From Sulfurospirillum cavolei (GTDB lineage: Bacteria; Campylobacterota; Campylobacteria; Campylobacterales; Sulfurospirillaceae): a stretch of DNA of 64,000 bases. The notes beneath the pieces were generated by a model. The model saw nothing but the letters and a program-made list of their open reading frames with translations. It was not told where the DNA came from and did no database searches. A program made the translations under genes and the position numbers. The DNA lies in NCBI RefSeq assembly GCF_001548055.1, contig NZ_AP014724.1, positions 1,798,001 to 1,862,000 of the forward strand, written 5' to 3'. This document shows, piece after piece, positions 9,148-20,100 of this stretch; position 1 is the stretch's first letter, and the number at the start of each line of letters is the position of its first letter.

Positions 9148-10542
9148 TTATAAACCGAAATAATCAACCAACTTACCTTGTTTCATCAGAAGGTTGAAAT
9201 AGTCCGTTAAACGTGTTTTTTCGCTGGTCAGTTTCGCCAATTCGGCACTGTTGACTTGTCGTTGCGCTTGTAATAGCGTAACCAAATCCTGACTGGAAAG
9301 TCTAAACTTCTCCCAATACGCCTCTGCCATCTTTTTGCTCGCTTCGATCTCCACTTTGAGCGTATCGATGGTGCGTGAATTGGTTTGCACCGAATTAAAC
9401 AATTTTTGCGAATTCCACCTTGTGTCTTTTTTCGTGTATTCCAAGTTGTAAACAAGTCCGGAAATTTCGCTTAAAAGTTTTGCCGTTTTTGCTTCATTTT
9501 TGCCGCCGTCGTAAAGATTGTAACTAAAGATCAATTCGGCGGTAAAATCTCTGTTATGCCCATCCGTCGGAACAATACTGTAATCTTGGCGCGCCCGTTT
9601 GGAGTTACTGATGGCAAGATCGACTTTAGGACCGTTGGAGGCCTTTGTCACCGTGACGTCTTTTTGCTTACCCTCAATTTGCTTCTCGATAATGGCGAGG
9701 TCGACATTCTCTTTTTCAATCTGTGCCAAGAGTTTTTCAAGCGGCTGCAAGACGATTTCGAACTCCGTCTCAAAAGGTGCCATCTCTTCAATTTTTGATC
9801 CGATTAAAAATTCGTAATAATCTTTGGCATTGTTGTAATTGGATTCGGTATTGATCAGTGCGGTTTTGGCATTGGAAACACTTGCCAAGATAGAATTTTC
9901 ATCCCCGGCCGTCGCCGCACCCAATTCCCGTTTGGTTTTGACGATCTCTAAAATCTTTAAAAGCTTATCGTAATTATTTTGGTTGACTTCGATCGATAAA
10001 CGTCCGTATACGACGCTCAAATAAGCATCAATCACTTTAACGATCTCTTCTTCTTTAGTGCCTCTTAAACGCTCTTCTTGCTCTTTTTTCGTAATTTTCG
10101 TGCGCTCGATCGTTTCGACGTGCATCCCCGAGGAGTATAAATTATAATTAACCGCAACGTCGCCTTTGATCTGCCCGTATTGTTGCGTATCAAATCCTTT
10201 GGTCTCCTTGCCGGTTCCAGTAGCAATAAAATCGACTTGCGGTTTAAGGTCACTTTGGGCCTCGGCGGTGGAACTTTCCGCTTGCGTAATGCGCTCTTGG
10301 GCTTGTTTTACCCGAAAGTTACGCTCGATCGCAACGGCGACTGCTTGCTTGAGCGTGGCTTTATCCCCTTCGACCAAAAGCGGTTGTTCTTTTGGCTCTT
10401 CCTCTAAAAGCATGCTTTGAGATTGCGTCTTTTTTAACGATTCTTGCAGCGGTTGCGAAGTCGTTTCCAAAGGCTCCGTAGCCCATCCGTAAGTAAAAAA
10501 AATCCATCCTAATAGTAGAGCTTTGATGGCGTTAGCATTCAT
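9148..10542 (-). CDS. TolC-family outer-membrane channel protein
   Basis: 464 residues with an N-terminal signal peptide and a Q/E-rich linker (about 25-60), then the TolC/OEP fold: paired long helices (AVAIERNFRVKQAQERI, AQSDLKPQVDF) and strand motifs (VAVNYNLYSSG, AELIFSYNLYDGG) repeated in the two halves. It would be the outer-membrane exit duct of a type I system. Its ATG overlaps the stop of the MotB-like gene (ATGA), so the two are translationally coupled. This is the first of two TolC paralogues in the window (the other at 28109-29434) and presumably serves the giant RTX protein. Confidence 0.88.
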   Translation of the reverse strand: MNANAIKALLLGWIFFTYGWATEPLETTSQPLQESLKKTQSQSMLLEEEPKEQPLLVEGDKATLKQAVAVAIERNFRVKQAQERITQAESSTAEAQSDLKPQVDFIATGTGKETKGFDTQQYGQIKGDVAVNYNLYSSGMHVETIERTKITKKEQEERLRGTKEEEIVKVIDAYLSVVYGRLSIEVNQNNYDKLLKILEIVKTKRELGAATAGDENSILASVSNAKTALINTESNYNNAKDYYEFLIGSKIEEMAPFETEFEIVLQPLEKLLAQIEKENVDLAIIEKQIEGKQKDVTVTKASNGPKVDLAISNSKRARQDYSIVPTDGHNRDFTAELIFSYNLYDGGKNEAKTAKLLSEISGLVYNLEYTKKDTRWNSQKLFNSVQTNSRTIDTLKVEIEASKKMAEAYWEKFRLSSQDLVTLLQAQRQVNSAELAKLTSEKTRLTDYFNLLMKQGKLVDYFGL

Positions 10543-11162
10543 TTGACGTCAACCTTTAAATATCCGAACTCGAAGTTATTACTTTCGTTTTGTTTATAAC
10601 TGATCTTAATTTTATTTTTAAATGCCGGTGTCGCTTCTAACGTATTTTTTGTGGCAAGAACGCGTCCGAGGGAAACTTGCTTTGCCTGCGTCGCACTTAA
10701 AATCTTTTTCGAATCCCCGACCGAAAGCACAAATAAAGCGTTAGGATTGGATTTGAGGATTTTTTCCATTGTTTTGGTCAGCTTTGCAATAGCGTCTTTA
10801 GCGACGAAATAGTCATTATTTTTAAAAACAATCGTCAAATCGGACTCTTTATAATCGACGATAGCCGTTTTTTCGGTACTTTTAGTTAAAGTGTTTTCGC
10901 CCGTTTCTTGCGTGCTTTGCGTCGTCGCTTTCGTAACGTCTTGCAAAGTTACGAACGTCACTGGATTTTCTTCTTGCTTTGAAGAAGTATCGGAAGAAGC
11001 CGCGGCGGCAACCGTGACCTGTTTGGAATTAAACTGCATGTAATATCCGACGTTTACAAACATAATTAACACAAAAAGTAAAAGGACTAAAATCACCGAC
11101 GAAAAAAGATCCACGTAAGAGATAAAAGGATTCATTTCACCGTGTTCGCTACCGCCTGCCAT
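10539..11162 (-). CDS. MotB/SiiA-like inner-membrane protein of a proton channel pair
   Basis: 207 residues. A short cytoplasmic start is followed by one TM helix (about 16-40) that opens with the motif YVDLF; Asp18 falls where MotB and SiiA carry their proton-binding aspartate. A low-complexity S/T/Q linker (about 45-105) leads to a periplasmic domain (about 105-207) with alpha/beta character, comparable to the peptidoglycan-binding region of MotB/OmpA-like proteins but short. The length is close to that of Salmonella SiiA. It lies 15 bp after the MotA-like gene and is coupled to the TolC gene. Proposed role: stator-like partner in a proton channel that assists adhesin secretion. Confidence 0.75.
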   Translation of the reverse strand: MAGGSEHGEMNPFISYVDLFSSVILVLLLFVLIMFVNVGYYMQFNSKQVTVAAAASSDTSSKQEENPVTFVTLQDVTKATTQSTQETGENTLTKSTEKTAIVDYKESDLTIVFKNNDYFVAKDAIAKLTKTMEKILKSNPNALFVLSVGDSKKILSATQAKQVSLGRVLATKNTLEATPAFKNKIKISYKQNESNNFEFGYLKVDVK

Positions 11163-11177
11163 GAAAAATCACTGCTC

Positions 11178-13538
11178 CTATTTAGAATGTTTACCGAAAA
11201 AAGATGCAAAAAATCCTTTAATGTCTTCCGACAAACTCGCCGCATGTTCCATTTTACTGCTATCAAACGCAAACACTTTTTCTTCAATAGCTTTTAACGA
11301 TTGCGCCATGCTTTCTAGATGGGCTTGCGTCGACGTGATTTTAGCGTCCAATGCCGCAATGATCTTGACATGTTCATCTTCCGTATGTCTAAAATACGTC
11401 GTTTCGAACTCTTTTCGCTGTGCGGCGTGTTCCACGCTTATGTCCGTCGCTTTTGCGATACGTTCGTCCAAGTGCGTTAACGCTTGCGCTTGCGAGAGGG
11501 CATGCGTTTCATAGCGATTGGCGTAAGCTTGCGTCGTATGCAAGACCTCTTTAACGACTTGCGTCTCTTCGATAAGGGAGTCGCGAATACGTTGAAGCGT
11601 TCCATGTTCTTCTTCGTGCACTGTGCTATAAGTAGTAGCCAAGCTCTTTTGCGACTCTAAAATCGACTCTAACGCGTGTCGATGAGCTCCTAAACTGCGA
11701 TCGATACCGCCTATGGCACTATGCGTCGACGCCGCCGCCTCTTTGGCTTCGAGCATCAGCGTTTGCTCTAAACCCAATAGCGTGTTTAAGGCTTGCTCGG
11801 TTTGGTTGATCGTCGCCGAAACAACCCGCAGAATCTCAAGCCCTTCAAGAGCGTTTTTCTGATGATCGAGGTGCATCGTCTCTTCAATCGTCCTTAAATT
11901 TTCGATCGTTTGAATTTCGACATGTAAGGTTTCGTGAAGACGCTCAAAGGCTTCGTAAAGTTTTTGATTCTCTTGAAGACTGCTTGAAAAATACTCTTTT
12001 TGCGACAGTTCCTGCGCGCTTAACATCGCGGCGTTATTGGCAATGTTAGCGTTGATTGCGGAAAGTTTTTCCGACGTTTGATCCAACAACGATGTTAAAC
12101 TGAGGAAGTTTGCATCCCTAACGTTTGCCATCGACGAGAGCATATCGACCTCTTGCCCGAGCGTCTCGTGAAGAGCACCGATGGACTGCACCAAGGTTTC
12201 ATGACGGATATGCGCGTTTTGATCCTCTTGTATCGCGTGTTCTCCCATCGCTTTTAGGGTTTCGTGCTGTGCAAACACCGCTTCATGGACGCGTACGACG
12301 CCGGTATTGATCGTGCTTAAAGTTTCGCCGCTTTGGCGCGCTACATGTTCATGGTGTGTTAAAAACGCTTTTTGTCCCTCGATGATTTTACCTTCCGCAT
12401 CAACCAACGATACGAGCGTATCGCCTTGCGTATGGAGCTGTTGCGACATCTCCTCTAAAGTCTGTTTTGCGTGTTCGAGTAGCTCGTTGCCTTGGCGTAC
12501 GAATTCTCCTTGACGGTTTAACAAAGAGGTCATTTCGCTATGGTTTTCTTCCCGTCGTTTGAGTGCGTTTTCATCCCGTTGCGCCCACGCTTCCGCGATA
12601 CGATTGACCTCATTTTGATGCATACGATGCAAGGAAACGATCGTACCGAGCGTTTCGTGTTGCGATTCTATCGAGTGTTTCATGGACGTAAGCGTTTCGG
12701 ATATGCCGTGAAGCTTTTCGTTGGATTTTGAAAATTTTGAAATTTCGTGCGTAAACGTACTCATCTGCTCTAAAAAAACTTCCATAAAGCTTTTTCGATG
12801 CTCGGGAAGATTGGCACTCGAAACCGCCGATCCGTTAAACGCTTCGGGCGCAACGTCGATAATACGATCTTTTAACCAATCTTCAATACCGCTAATCAGC
12901 GTATCTTGCGAACGAAATAAAATATAGCCGTTAATACCCAAAATGACCGCACATACGACGCCGAATAACGAAGCTCCAAAACCGATCGCCATACCGGAGA
13001 GCGGACCCGAAAAATCTTGCATAATCTGCTTAATGTCGATGTCACCGTTAAGCCCTAAAATAATCTGTCCCATATGGTCGATGGCTTCGACCAATCCGAC
13101 GAACGTTCCCAAAAGACCGATAAGCATCGCGGTATTGATGAAAAAATTGATATACGATTTTTGTTGGCGAAATTTTCCTTCCAACCAATCGATAATATTT
13201 CGCGACTCCTCTTGCGTAAAAAACATCGTTTGCTTGCTTTTTCTGCTTTGAAGCATATGCGCGATATTGGCGGGTAAAAGAGAATCGATACTGCGAATGT
13301 AAAATTCATAGCCCGTTTTCTTATACGCGAGTGCGCCGAACGTTCCGCCGAGCATCATAATGTGAAAGCCGCTGACGATCTGATAGAGTGTTCCTACCGC
13401 CAATAAACCTAAAATGGCCGTACTAAAGATAACGGTCGCCATAAAAAAGATACCGAGTAACTCGGCGTTGGTATACACAACATAGAGAATGAAAAGCCAA
13501 ATGATTAAATATGCTTTTAAAACTTTGATTCGTTTCAT
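11178..13538 (-). CDS. MotA/TolQ/ExbB-like proton channel protein with giant coiled coil (SiiB-like)
   Basis: 786 residues. Four probable TM segments lie at about 8-26, 30-60, 133-160 and 180-205. The third contains GLLGTFVGLVEAI, the signature of the MotA/TolQ/ExbB family. From about residue 235 to 770 the protein is almost all charged helix with heptad-like spacing, many H, E and Q residues and no other domain, i.e. a cytoplasmic coiled coil of some 500 residues. TolQ and ExbB lack this extension; SiiB of SPI-4 also has extra length. It is the first gene of the run, preceded by a strong promoter, and is paired with the MotB-like gene. Proposed: uses the proton gradient to act on the neighbouring type I secretion apparatus. 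Confidence 0.8.
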   Translation of the reverse strand: MKRIKVLKAYLIIWLFILYVVYTNAELLGIFFMATVIFSTAILGLLAVGTLYQIVSGFHIMMLGGTFGALAYKKTGYEFYIRSIDSLLPANIAHMLQSRKSKQTMFFTQEESRNIIDWLEGKFRQQKSYINFFINTAMLIGLLGTFVGLVEAIDHMGQIILGLNGDIDIKQIMQDFSGPLSGMAIGFGASLFGVVCAVILGINGYILFRSQDTLISGIEDWLKDRIIDVAPEAFNGSAVSSANLPEHRKSFMEVFLEQMSTFTHEISKFSKSNEKLHGISETLTSMKHSIESQHETLGTIVSLHRMHQNEVNRIAEAWAQRDENALKRREENHSEMTSLLNRQGEFVRQGNELLEHAKQTLEEMSQQLHTQGDTLVSLVDAEGKIIEGQKAFLTHHEHVARQSGETLSTINTGVVRVHEAVFAQHETLKAMGEHAIQEDQNAHIRHETLVQSIGALHETLGQEVDMLSSMANVRDANFLSLTSLLDQTSEKLSAINANIANNAAMLSAQELSQKEYFSSSLQENQKLYEAFERLHETLHVEIQTIENLRTIEETMHLDHQKNALEGLEILRVVSATINQTEQALNTLLGLEQTLMLEAKEAAASTHSAIGGIDRSLGAHRHALESILESQKSLATTYSTVHEEEHGTLQRIRDSLIEETQVVKEVLHTTQAYANRYETHALSQAQALTHLDERIAKATDISVEHAAQRKEFETTYFRHTEDEHVKIIAALDAKITSTQAHLESMAQSLKAIEEKVFAFDSSKMEHAASLSEDIKGFFASFFGKHSK

Positions 13539-13569
13539 CGTGTTAAGTGTTACCCTTTTTTTTAAATTT

Positions 13570-13597
13570 ATTATAGAACCCTCGGCGATTTTATCAA
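13570..13597 (-). promoter_or_regulatory. Predicted sigma70 promoter of the channel/TolC/RTX gene run
   Basis: On the minus strand TTGATA (13592-13597) and TATAAT (13570-13575) are separated by 16 bases. The -10 box lies about 30 bases before the ATG at 13538. Both boxes are near consensus and no other promoter is visible before the RTX gene, apart from possible signals in 5715-6024. Confidence 0.7.
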
Positions 13598-13751
13598 TTC
13601 TTTCGTATAGTAATGCTTAAAGTACCTTTACAAAATGACAAAAAAATTCTTTGTAACCAATGCGTTACTTTTACGAAAATTACGTCTTTATCATCAAATT
13701 GTTTCAAAAATCAAAAAAGAATTATTATTTGTCAAAATTATCGATAGCAAT

Positions 13752-13793
13752 AAAAAGAGGAGAAGAAGCATATACGCTTTTTCTCCTCTTTTT
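13752..13793 (-). terminator. Bidirectional intrinsic terminator after the LapA-like adhesin
   Basis: Arms AAAAAGAGGAGAA (13752-13764) and TTCTCCTCTTTTT (13781-13793) form a long stem with A/T tails on both sides. It lies 14 bp past the stop codon at 13807. It separates the lap unit from the promoter of the next unit at 13570-13597. Confidence 0.85.
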
Positions 13794-13806
13794 GTATATT
13801 AAAATA

Positions 13807-16800
13807 TTATTTAAAATCCGTATGGACAATACTGTCTTGAACGTCGATTTTAATCGTGCTTCCGCCGACCGTGGCCTCATAACGCGTAAATCCGACATCT
13901 AACCCCGTCGTATCGGTACTTGCCGTCCAACCTGTACCCGAAATCGTATCATCATTACCGCCCAGCACTTTTAAAACCGTATTGGTATCATCGGTAATAT
14001 TTAGAACATCAGCCGGATTTAGCGTCATTTTAATACTGGCTTTCGTCATATCTAAAACTTCGATACTCTCGATTTTTCCGTCTGAAATACCGCTCAAATT
14101 GACTGTTGCGTTTGAAGCAAACAACAGCGTATCAAGACCCGTCCCACCATCGATAACGGTATCGGAGGCATCGTATACGAGCGTATCGTTACCGGCTCCT
14201 CCGTAGAGTTTATCGGCTCCGACACCGCCGTAGATAATATCGTTCCCGTCTCCGGCATTAATAACGTCGTTTCCGGCACCACCGTAGATAACATCGTTTC
14301 CATCGCCGGCATTAATAACATCGTCTCCGGCATAACCGCGAATCAAATCGTTTGAAGCAGTACCGTTAATTGTATCATTGCCTTCCGTTGCGGAAGAGTA
14401 GGTATTGGTTGTTTCTGTAACGACGATACTAAAGCTATCGCTCGTACTCGCATGACTACCGTTAGATTCCATGGCCGTGGCCGTGACGGTAATATTGATT
14501 GTTCCGGTATAATTGTCGGCAGGAAGCAAATAAAGATTTTTCAATTGATCCGCCGTCAAAGTCCATGTTCCGTCACTATTATGGGTCCCTGCCGTTAGTA
14601 TGGCACCGGTAGGAATTCCTGCTAACGAAACGCTCACACTTTCCGAACCGTCCAAATCGGAAGAAGCGGCATAAAGATGAAGAGCGATAGGACTACCGTA
14701 TGCCGTTGTCGATCCTGAAAGAGCAATATTAGCATTTGAGAGTGAAAGTGAAGAATCTTTATTACTATCCCCTCCGTTTAAAATAAGCCATTGAAACGTA
14801 TAGTCTCCGTTTGAAGTAGCCGTATAACTATACGAACCGCTATTGGTTAATGTCGTCGATGTTATTTCCGATGCAGAAACAATCGTTGAAGATCTATTGC
14901 CGTTAGGATCCGTGACTATCAAAACAACTAAATCATTGTAACCGTATTGTATTTCTGAAACCGTATTTTCTCCGTTTTTAAAGATATAATCCCACGAAAT
15001 CGTCATACCGGACGTTAACGAATAATGAGACTCCGATACTTTTCCATCAATGACGTCAACAGTTCCTGGATCGCTAACTTTACCGCCGGTTGGATTAAAT
15101 CCGTCGAGATAACCGGACGAAAGCCCCAATTCCGTTTCAAGGTTTGCCTGAGATACGCCGCTACTCGTATTGGTACCGGCTTGCGTAATAACAACATCGC
15201 TATTATTCGTTGAAATTACGGTTGCACCTTGGTTCGTCGCATAAATATCTGAAACGCTTAATACGGGAATATCCGCCACGGCTATAGAAACCGTTTGAGA
15301 AGTAAACGCGCTATCTCCGCCGTTTTGCTCCGTTGCGATTGCTTGAATCGTAATATCAAAATCGCTTGATACGGAAGAAGAGACGCTTAACGTTAAACCT
15401 TTAGTATAGTCTAAGCTATTCGTACTAATCATCCATGTTCCGTCCGCTTGCAATACGCCTTCACTGAGTGTCGCTCCAGCGGGCACTCCCGAAATGATAA
15501 GGCTTAATGCTTCACTAACGTCTCGATCGATAAGGTTAGAATTGATATTTAACGTATAGTGTGTAAAAGTCGTCGTCGTGAAAGCACTTTGTCCGTAAAT
15601 CGACCCGTCCGCAAATACAAACCCTTCTATGTTATTGAAAGACACCGAAGCACCGGTATCTTTGTCAATCAACGTCCCGTCCATACCGGAATTAACATTA
15701 TTGTGGTCGTTAATATTGCTAAATGTATAGTGAGATGCACCTTTGCCCAGATAAACAACGTCATACGTACCTGTTCCGTCCGCACCGTTAATACTGTGGA
15801 TTTGATTGCTGTTAATGTCACCTAAAATCGTAATAAAATCCGATGCGGTATTCGATCCATTTAAATTACCGCTATTGAATGTTTGGCTAATGACGTTTGC
15901 ATTACTAATAATCGGTGTAATCGTACCGTTATTATCGACCGTAAAGAGTTCCGTCGTTCCGTAACTTACAAGTATAGATGTTGTTACGCTAGAACCGACG
16001 GTGGCACTTAAAGACGGAGTATCGGCAACTGCCGCAATATCTATAGAGGTTGTATACGAATGAGCACTCCACGCTTTACCGTCACTGACGCTAAACGAAA
16101 AAGAACCGTCTGCATCGCTATTGTCCGTTGGGTCAAACGTTAATTTTTCGCTATTAATATCTGAAACGGAAATAATCGTATTAGCACTGACTGCCGTGCC
16201 ATTAAGATAAAGTGTTCCGTTCGTCGGTAAAGAATCGATACGAATCGAAACTAAACTATCTCCGTCGATATCACCGTAAGTTCCAAAATCGCTTGCATGA
16301 AGCGTATAAGGCGTATCCTCGGTAATCGAGATTGTATCATCGGTCGATGTCGGCGCATCATTTACCGCATTGACGTATAAGGTTACGGTGGCCGTATCGC
16401 TTCCTCCTTTGCCATCACTGATCGTATACGTAAAGGATGCTTCTCCGTGATAATTTACCTCCGGTATAAACGTAATATGACCGCTTGCAAGCGAAACCGT
16501 ACCGTGCATTGCATTGGATACGTCAATGACACTTAGCGTATCTCCGTCGTTATCACTATCGTTACCGAGTAAAGCAGAAGTAGGAATACTCAACGATGTA
16601 TCTTCATTGGTCGTTAACGTATCATTATGACATGTAAGATTATCCGTCGTACTTGAGAGGATATGATAGTTATTGCCCCCGTCGTTACTTAATTCTACTT
16701 TTAAAACGGCTGACCCGCCTTGATCCCAATAAACGATCGATATTTCATGTGTACCGCTTGTCGTAATCGAAAAGTCGCTCTTCGTCTCATTTGACGAACG

Positions 16801-17175
16801 ATTACCGTTATAAGATGATACTGCTACTCCATCTATATAAATGGTATAACCGTCGTCGGAAGTGACTTTAAAAGAGTAATTCCCTGCACTCAATTCCATA
16901 CTTCCCGTAAGTTTGATAATAGCATCCGATCCCGTATCATTTCCGATACTTAAGTGAGTAGCATTCGTACCTAAAAAGGTTGCTAAACTACCGCTACTAC
17001 CTAAATTATTACTGACGCCTCCGTAATTAAGTGCCGTTGCGGTAAATGTCGCATCCGGAGTCGTTTGGCTTGCTATAAAGTTTTCAACTTGAGTAATGCT
17101 GCTTAAATTAGGTCCATCCGAGTTTGCACCGCTATCATTATAAACATAATACTCCCCTTTTAAACCGTTCATCAA
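13807..17175 (-). CDS. LapA-like adhesin, C-terminal segment (PA14, cadherin-like, RTX, secretion signal)
   Basis: An open frame of 1122 residues that, read from a TTG, has no ribosome site of its own; upstream codons in the same frame (LDWNSIPVAKDDTYL) continue the protein, so this is the 3' part of the gene beginning at 21237. Domains in order: PA14-type carbohydrate-binding domain (about 1-180, with GNYSFKVTSDDGYTIYIDG), two cadherin-like/tandem-95 repeats (NDSDNDGDTLSV, then DIDGDSLVSI) to about 390, further beta-sandwich regions to about 960, RTX nonapeptides (GGAGNDVINAGDGND) at about 960-1030, and a C-terminal tail typical of type I secretion signals. PA14 suggests sugar binding on surfaces. 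It is in the same frame as the N-terminal segment but separated from it by an out-of-frame repeat array. Confidence 0.88.
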   Translation of the reverse strand: MMNGLKGEYYVYNDSGANSDGPNLSSITQVENFIASQTTPDATFTATALNYGGVSNNLGSSGSLATFLGTNATHLSIGNDTGSDAIIKLTGSMELSAGNYSFKVTSDDGYTIYIDGVAVSSYNGNRSSNETKSDFSITTSGTHEISIVYWDQGGSAVLKVELSNDGGNNYHILSSTTDNLTCHNDTLTTNEDTSLSIPTSALLGNDSDNDGDTLSVIDVSNAMHGTVSLASGHITFIPEVNYHGEASFTYTISDGKGGSDTATVTLYVNAVNDAPTSTDDTISITEDTPYTLHASDFGTYGDIDGDSLVSIRIDSLPTNGTLYLNGTAVSANTIISVSDINSEKLTFDPTDNSDADGSFSFSVSDGKAWSAHSYTTSIDIAAVADTPSLSATVGSSVTTSILVSYGTTELFTVDNNGTITPIISNANVISQTFNSGNLNGSNTASDFITILGDINSNQIHSINGADGTGTYDVVYLGKGASHYTFSNINDHNNVNSGMDGTLIDKDTGASVSFNNIEGFVFADGSIYGQSAFTTTTFTHYTLNINSNLIDRDVSEALSLIISGVPAGATLSEGVLQADGTWMISTNSLDYTKGLTLSVSSSVSSDFDITIQAIATEQNGGDSAFTSQTVSIAVADIPVLSVSDIYATNQGATVISTNNSDVVITQAGTNTSSGVSQANLETELGLSSGYLDGFNPTGGKVSDPGTVDVIDGKVSESHYSLTSGMTISWDYIFKNGENTVSEIQYGYNDLVVLIVTDPNGNRSSTIVSASEITSTTLTNSGSYSYTATSNGDYTFQWLILNGGDSNKDSSLSLSNANIALSGSTTAYGSPIALHLYAASSDLDGSESVSVSLAGIPTGAILTAGTHNSDGTWTLTADQLKNLYLLPADNYTGTINITVTATAMESNGSHASTSDSFSIVVTETTNTYSSATEGNDTINGTASNDLIRGYAGDDVINAGDGNDVIYGGAGNDVINAGDGNDIIYGGVGADKLYGGAGNDTLVYDASDTVIDGGTGLDTLLFASNATVNLSGISDGKIESIEVLDMTKASIKMTLNPADVLNITDDTNTVLKVLGGNDDTISGTGWTASTDTTGLDVGFTRYEATVGGSTIKIDVQDSIVHTDFK

Positions 17176-20100
17176 ATACGTATCGTCTTTTGCGACAGGA
17201 ATACTATTCCAATCAAGGTCGCACCGCTACCTTTATTACCGGCAAGATCGGTATAGCTCTCATTCGCAACACTAATGCTTGGCGTATCCGTACCGCTTTG
17301 GGTAAAGGTCGCCGTCCAGACTTTAGGATCGCTGCTGCTTTGCGTTAAGTTACTCAACGTTCCGCCCGCGACGCTAATATCGTTCGTATCGAAACCGCTT
17401 GGCGTTTCGCTAAAGTTAAAGGTAATCGTCGTGGATTCGCCGGCGGCAAGGTTGGTATCGCTCGCGCTGATCGCAAGGGTCGGAGCCACGGTATCTGCGT
17501 TCAACGGTAAGGTCGCACCGCTACCTTTATTACCGGCAAGATCGGTATAGCTCTCATTCGCAACACTAATGCTTGGCGTATCCGTACCGCTTTGGGTAAA
17601 GGTCGCCGTCCAGACTTTAGGATCGCTGCTGCTTTGCGTTAAGTTACTCAACGTTCCGCCCGCGACGCTAATATCGTTCGTATCGAAACCGCTTGGCGTT
17701 TCGCTAAAGTTAAAGGTAATCGTCGTGGATTCGCCGGCGGCAAGGTTGGTATCGCTCGCGCTGATCGCAAGGGTCGGAGCCACGGTATCTGCGTTCAACG
17801 GTAAGGTCGCACCGCTACCTTTATTACCGGCAAGATCGGTATAGCTCTCATTCGCAACACTAATGCTTGGCGTATCCGTACCGCTTTGGGTAAAGGTCGC
17901 CGTCCAGACTTTAGGATCGCTGCTGCTTTGCGTTAAGTTACTCAACGTTCCGCCCGCGACGCTAATATCGTTCGTATCGAAACCGCTTGGCGTTTCGCTA
18001 AAGTTAAAGGTAATCGTCGTGGATTCGCCGGCGGCAAGGTTGGTATCGCTCGCGCTGATCGCAAGGGTCGGAGCCACGGTATCTGCGTTCAACGGTAAGG
18101 TCGCACCGCTACCTTTATTACCGGCAAGATCGGTATAGCTCTCATTCGCAACACTAATGCTTGGCGTATCCGTACCGCTTTGGGTAAAGGTCGCCGTCCA
18201 GACTTTAGGATCGCTGCTGCTTTGCGTTAAGTTACTCAACGTTCCGCCCGCGACGCTAATATCGTTCGTATCGAAACCGCTTGGCGTTTCGCTAAAGTTA
18301 AAGGTAATCGTCGTGGATTCGCCGGCGGCAAGGTTGGTATCGCTCGCGCTGATCGCAAGGGTCGGAGCCACGGTATCTGCGTTCAACGGTAAGGTCGCAC
18401 CGCTACCTTTATTACCGGCAAGATCGGTATAGCTCTCATTCGCAACACTAATGCTTGGCGTATCCGTACCGCTTTGGGTAAAGGTCGCCGTCCAGACTTT
18501 AGGATCGCTGCTGCTTTGCGTTAAGTTACTCAACGTTCCGCCCGCGACGCTAATATCGTTCGTATCGAAACCGCTTGGCGTTTCGCTAAAGTTAAAGGTA
18601 ATCGTCGTGGATTCGCCGGCGGCAAGGTTGGTATCGCTCGCGCTGATCGCAAGGGTCGGAGCCACGGTATCTGCGTTCAACGGTAAGGTCGCACCGCTAC
18701 CTTTATTACCGGCAAGATCGGTATAGCTCTCATTCGCAACACTAATGCTTGGCGTATCCGTACCGCTTTGGGTAAAGGTCGCCGTCCAGACTTTAGGATC
18801 GCTGCTGCTTTGCGTTAAGTTACTCAACGTTCCGCCCGCGACGCTAATATCGTTCGTATCGAAACCGCTTGGCGTTTCGCTAAAGTTAAAGGTAATCGTC
18901 GTGGATTCGCCGGCGGCAAGGTTGGTATCGCTCGCGCTGATCGCAAGGGTCGGAGCCACGGTATCTGCGTTCAACGGTAAGGTCGCACCGCTACCTTTAT
19001 TACCGGCAAGATCGGTATAGCTCTCATTCGCAACACTAATGCTTGGCGTATCCGTACCGCTTTGGGTAAAGGTCGCCGTCCAGACTTTAGGATCGCTGCT
19101 GCTTTGCGTTAAGTTACTCAACGTTCCGCCCGCGACGCTAATATCGTTCGTATCGAAACCGCTTGGCGTTTCGCTAAAGTTAAAGGTAATCGTCGTGGAT
19201 TCGCCGGCGGCAAGGTTGGTATCGCTCGCGCTGATCGCAAGGGTCGGAGCCACGGTATCTGCGTTCAACGGTAAGGTCGCACCGCTACCTTTATTACCGG
19301 CAAGATCGGTATAGCTCTCATTCGCAACACTAATGCTTGGCGTATCCGTACCGCTTTGGGTAAAGGTCGCCGTCCAGACTTTAGGATCGCTGCTGCTTTG
19401 CGTTAAGTTACTCAACGTTCCGCCCGCGACGCTAATATCGTTCGTATCGAAACCGCTTGGCGTTTCGCTAAAGTTAAAGGTAATCGTCGTGGATTCGCCG
19501 GCGGCAAGGTTGGTATCGCTCGCGCTGATCGCAAGGGTCGGAGCCACGGTATCTGCGTTCAACGGTAAGGTCGCACCGCTACCTTTATTACCGGCAAGAT
19601 CGGTATAGCTCTCATTCGCAACACTAATGCTTGGCGTATCCGTACCGCTTTGGGTAAAGGTCGCCGTCCAGACTTTAGGATCGCTGCTGCTTTGCGTTAA
19701 GTTACTCAACGTTCCGCCCGCGACGCTAATATCGTTCGTATCGAAACCGCTTGGCGTTTCGCTAAAGTTAAAGGTAATCGTCGTGGATTCGCCGGCGGCA
19801 AGGTTGGTATCGCTCGCGCTGATCGCAAGGGTCGGAGCCACGGTATCTGCGTTCAACGGTAAGGTCGCACCGCTACCTTTATTACCGGCAAGATCGGTAT
19901 AGCTCTCATTCGCAACACTAATGCTTGGCGTATCCGTACCGCTTTGGGTAAAGGTCGCCGTCCAGACTTTAGGATCGCTGCTGCTTTGCGTTAAGTTACT
20001 CAACGTTCCGCCCGCGACGCTAATATCGTTCGTATCGAAACCGCTTGGCGTTTCGCTAAAGTTAAAGGTAATCGTCGTGGATTCGCCGGCGGCAAGGTTG

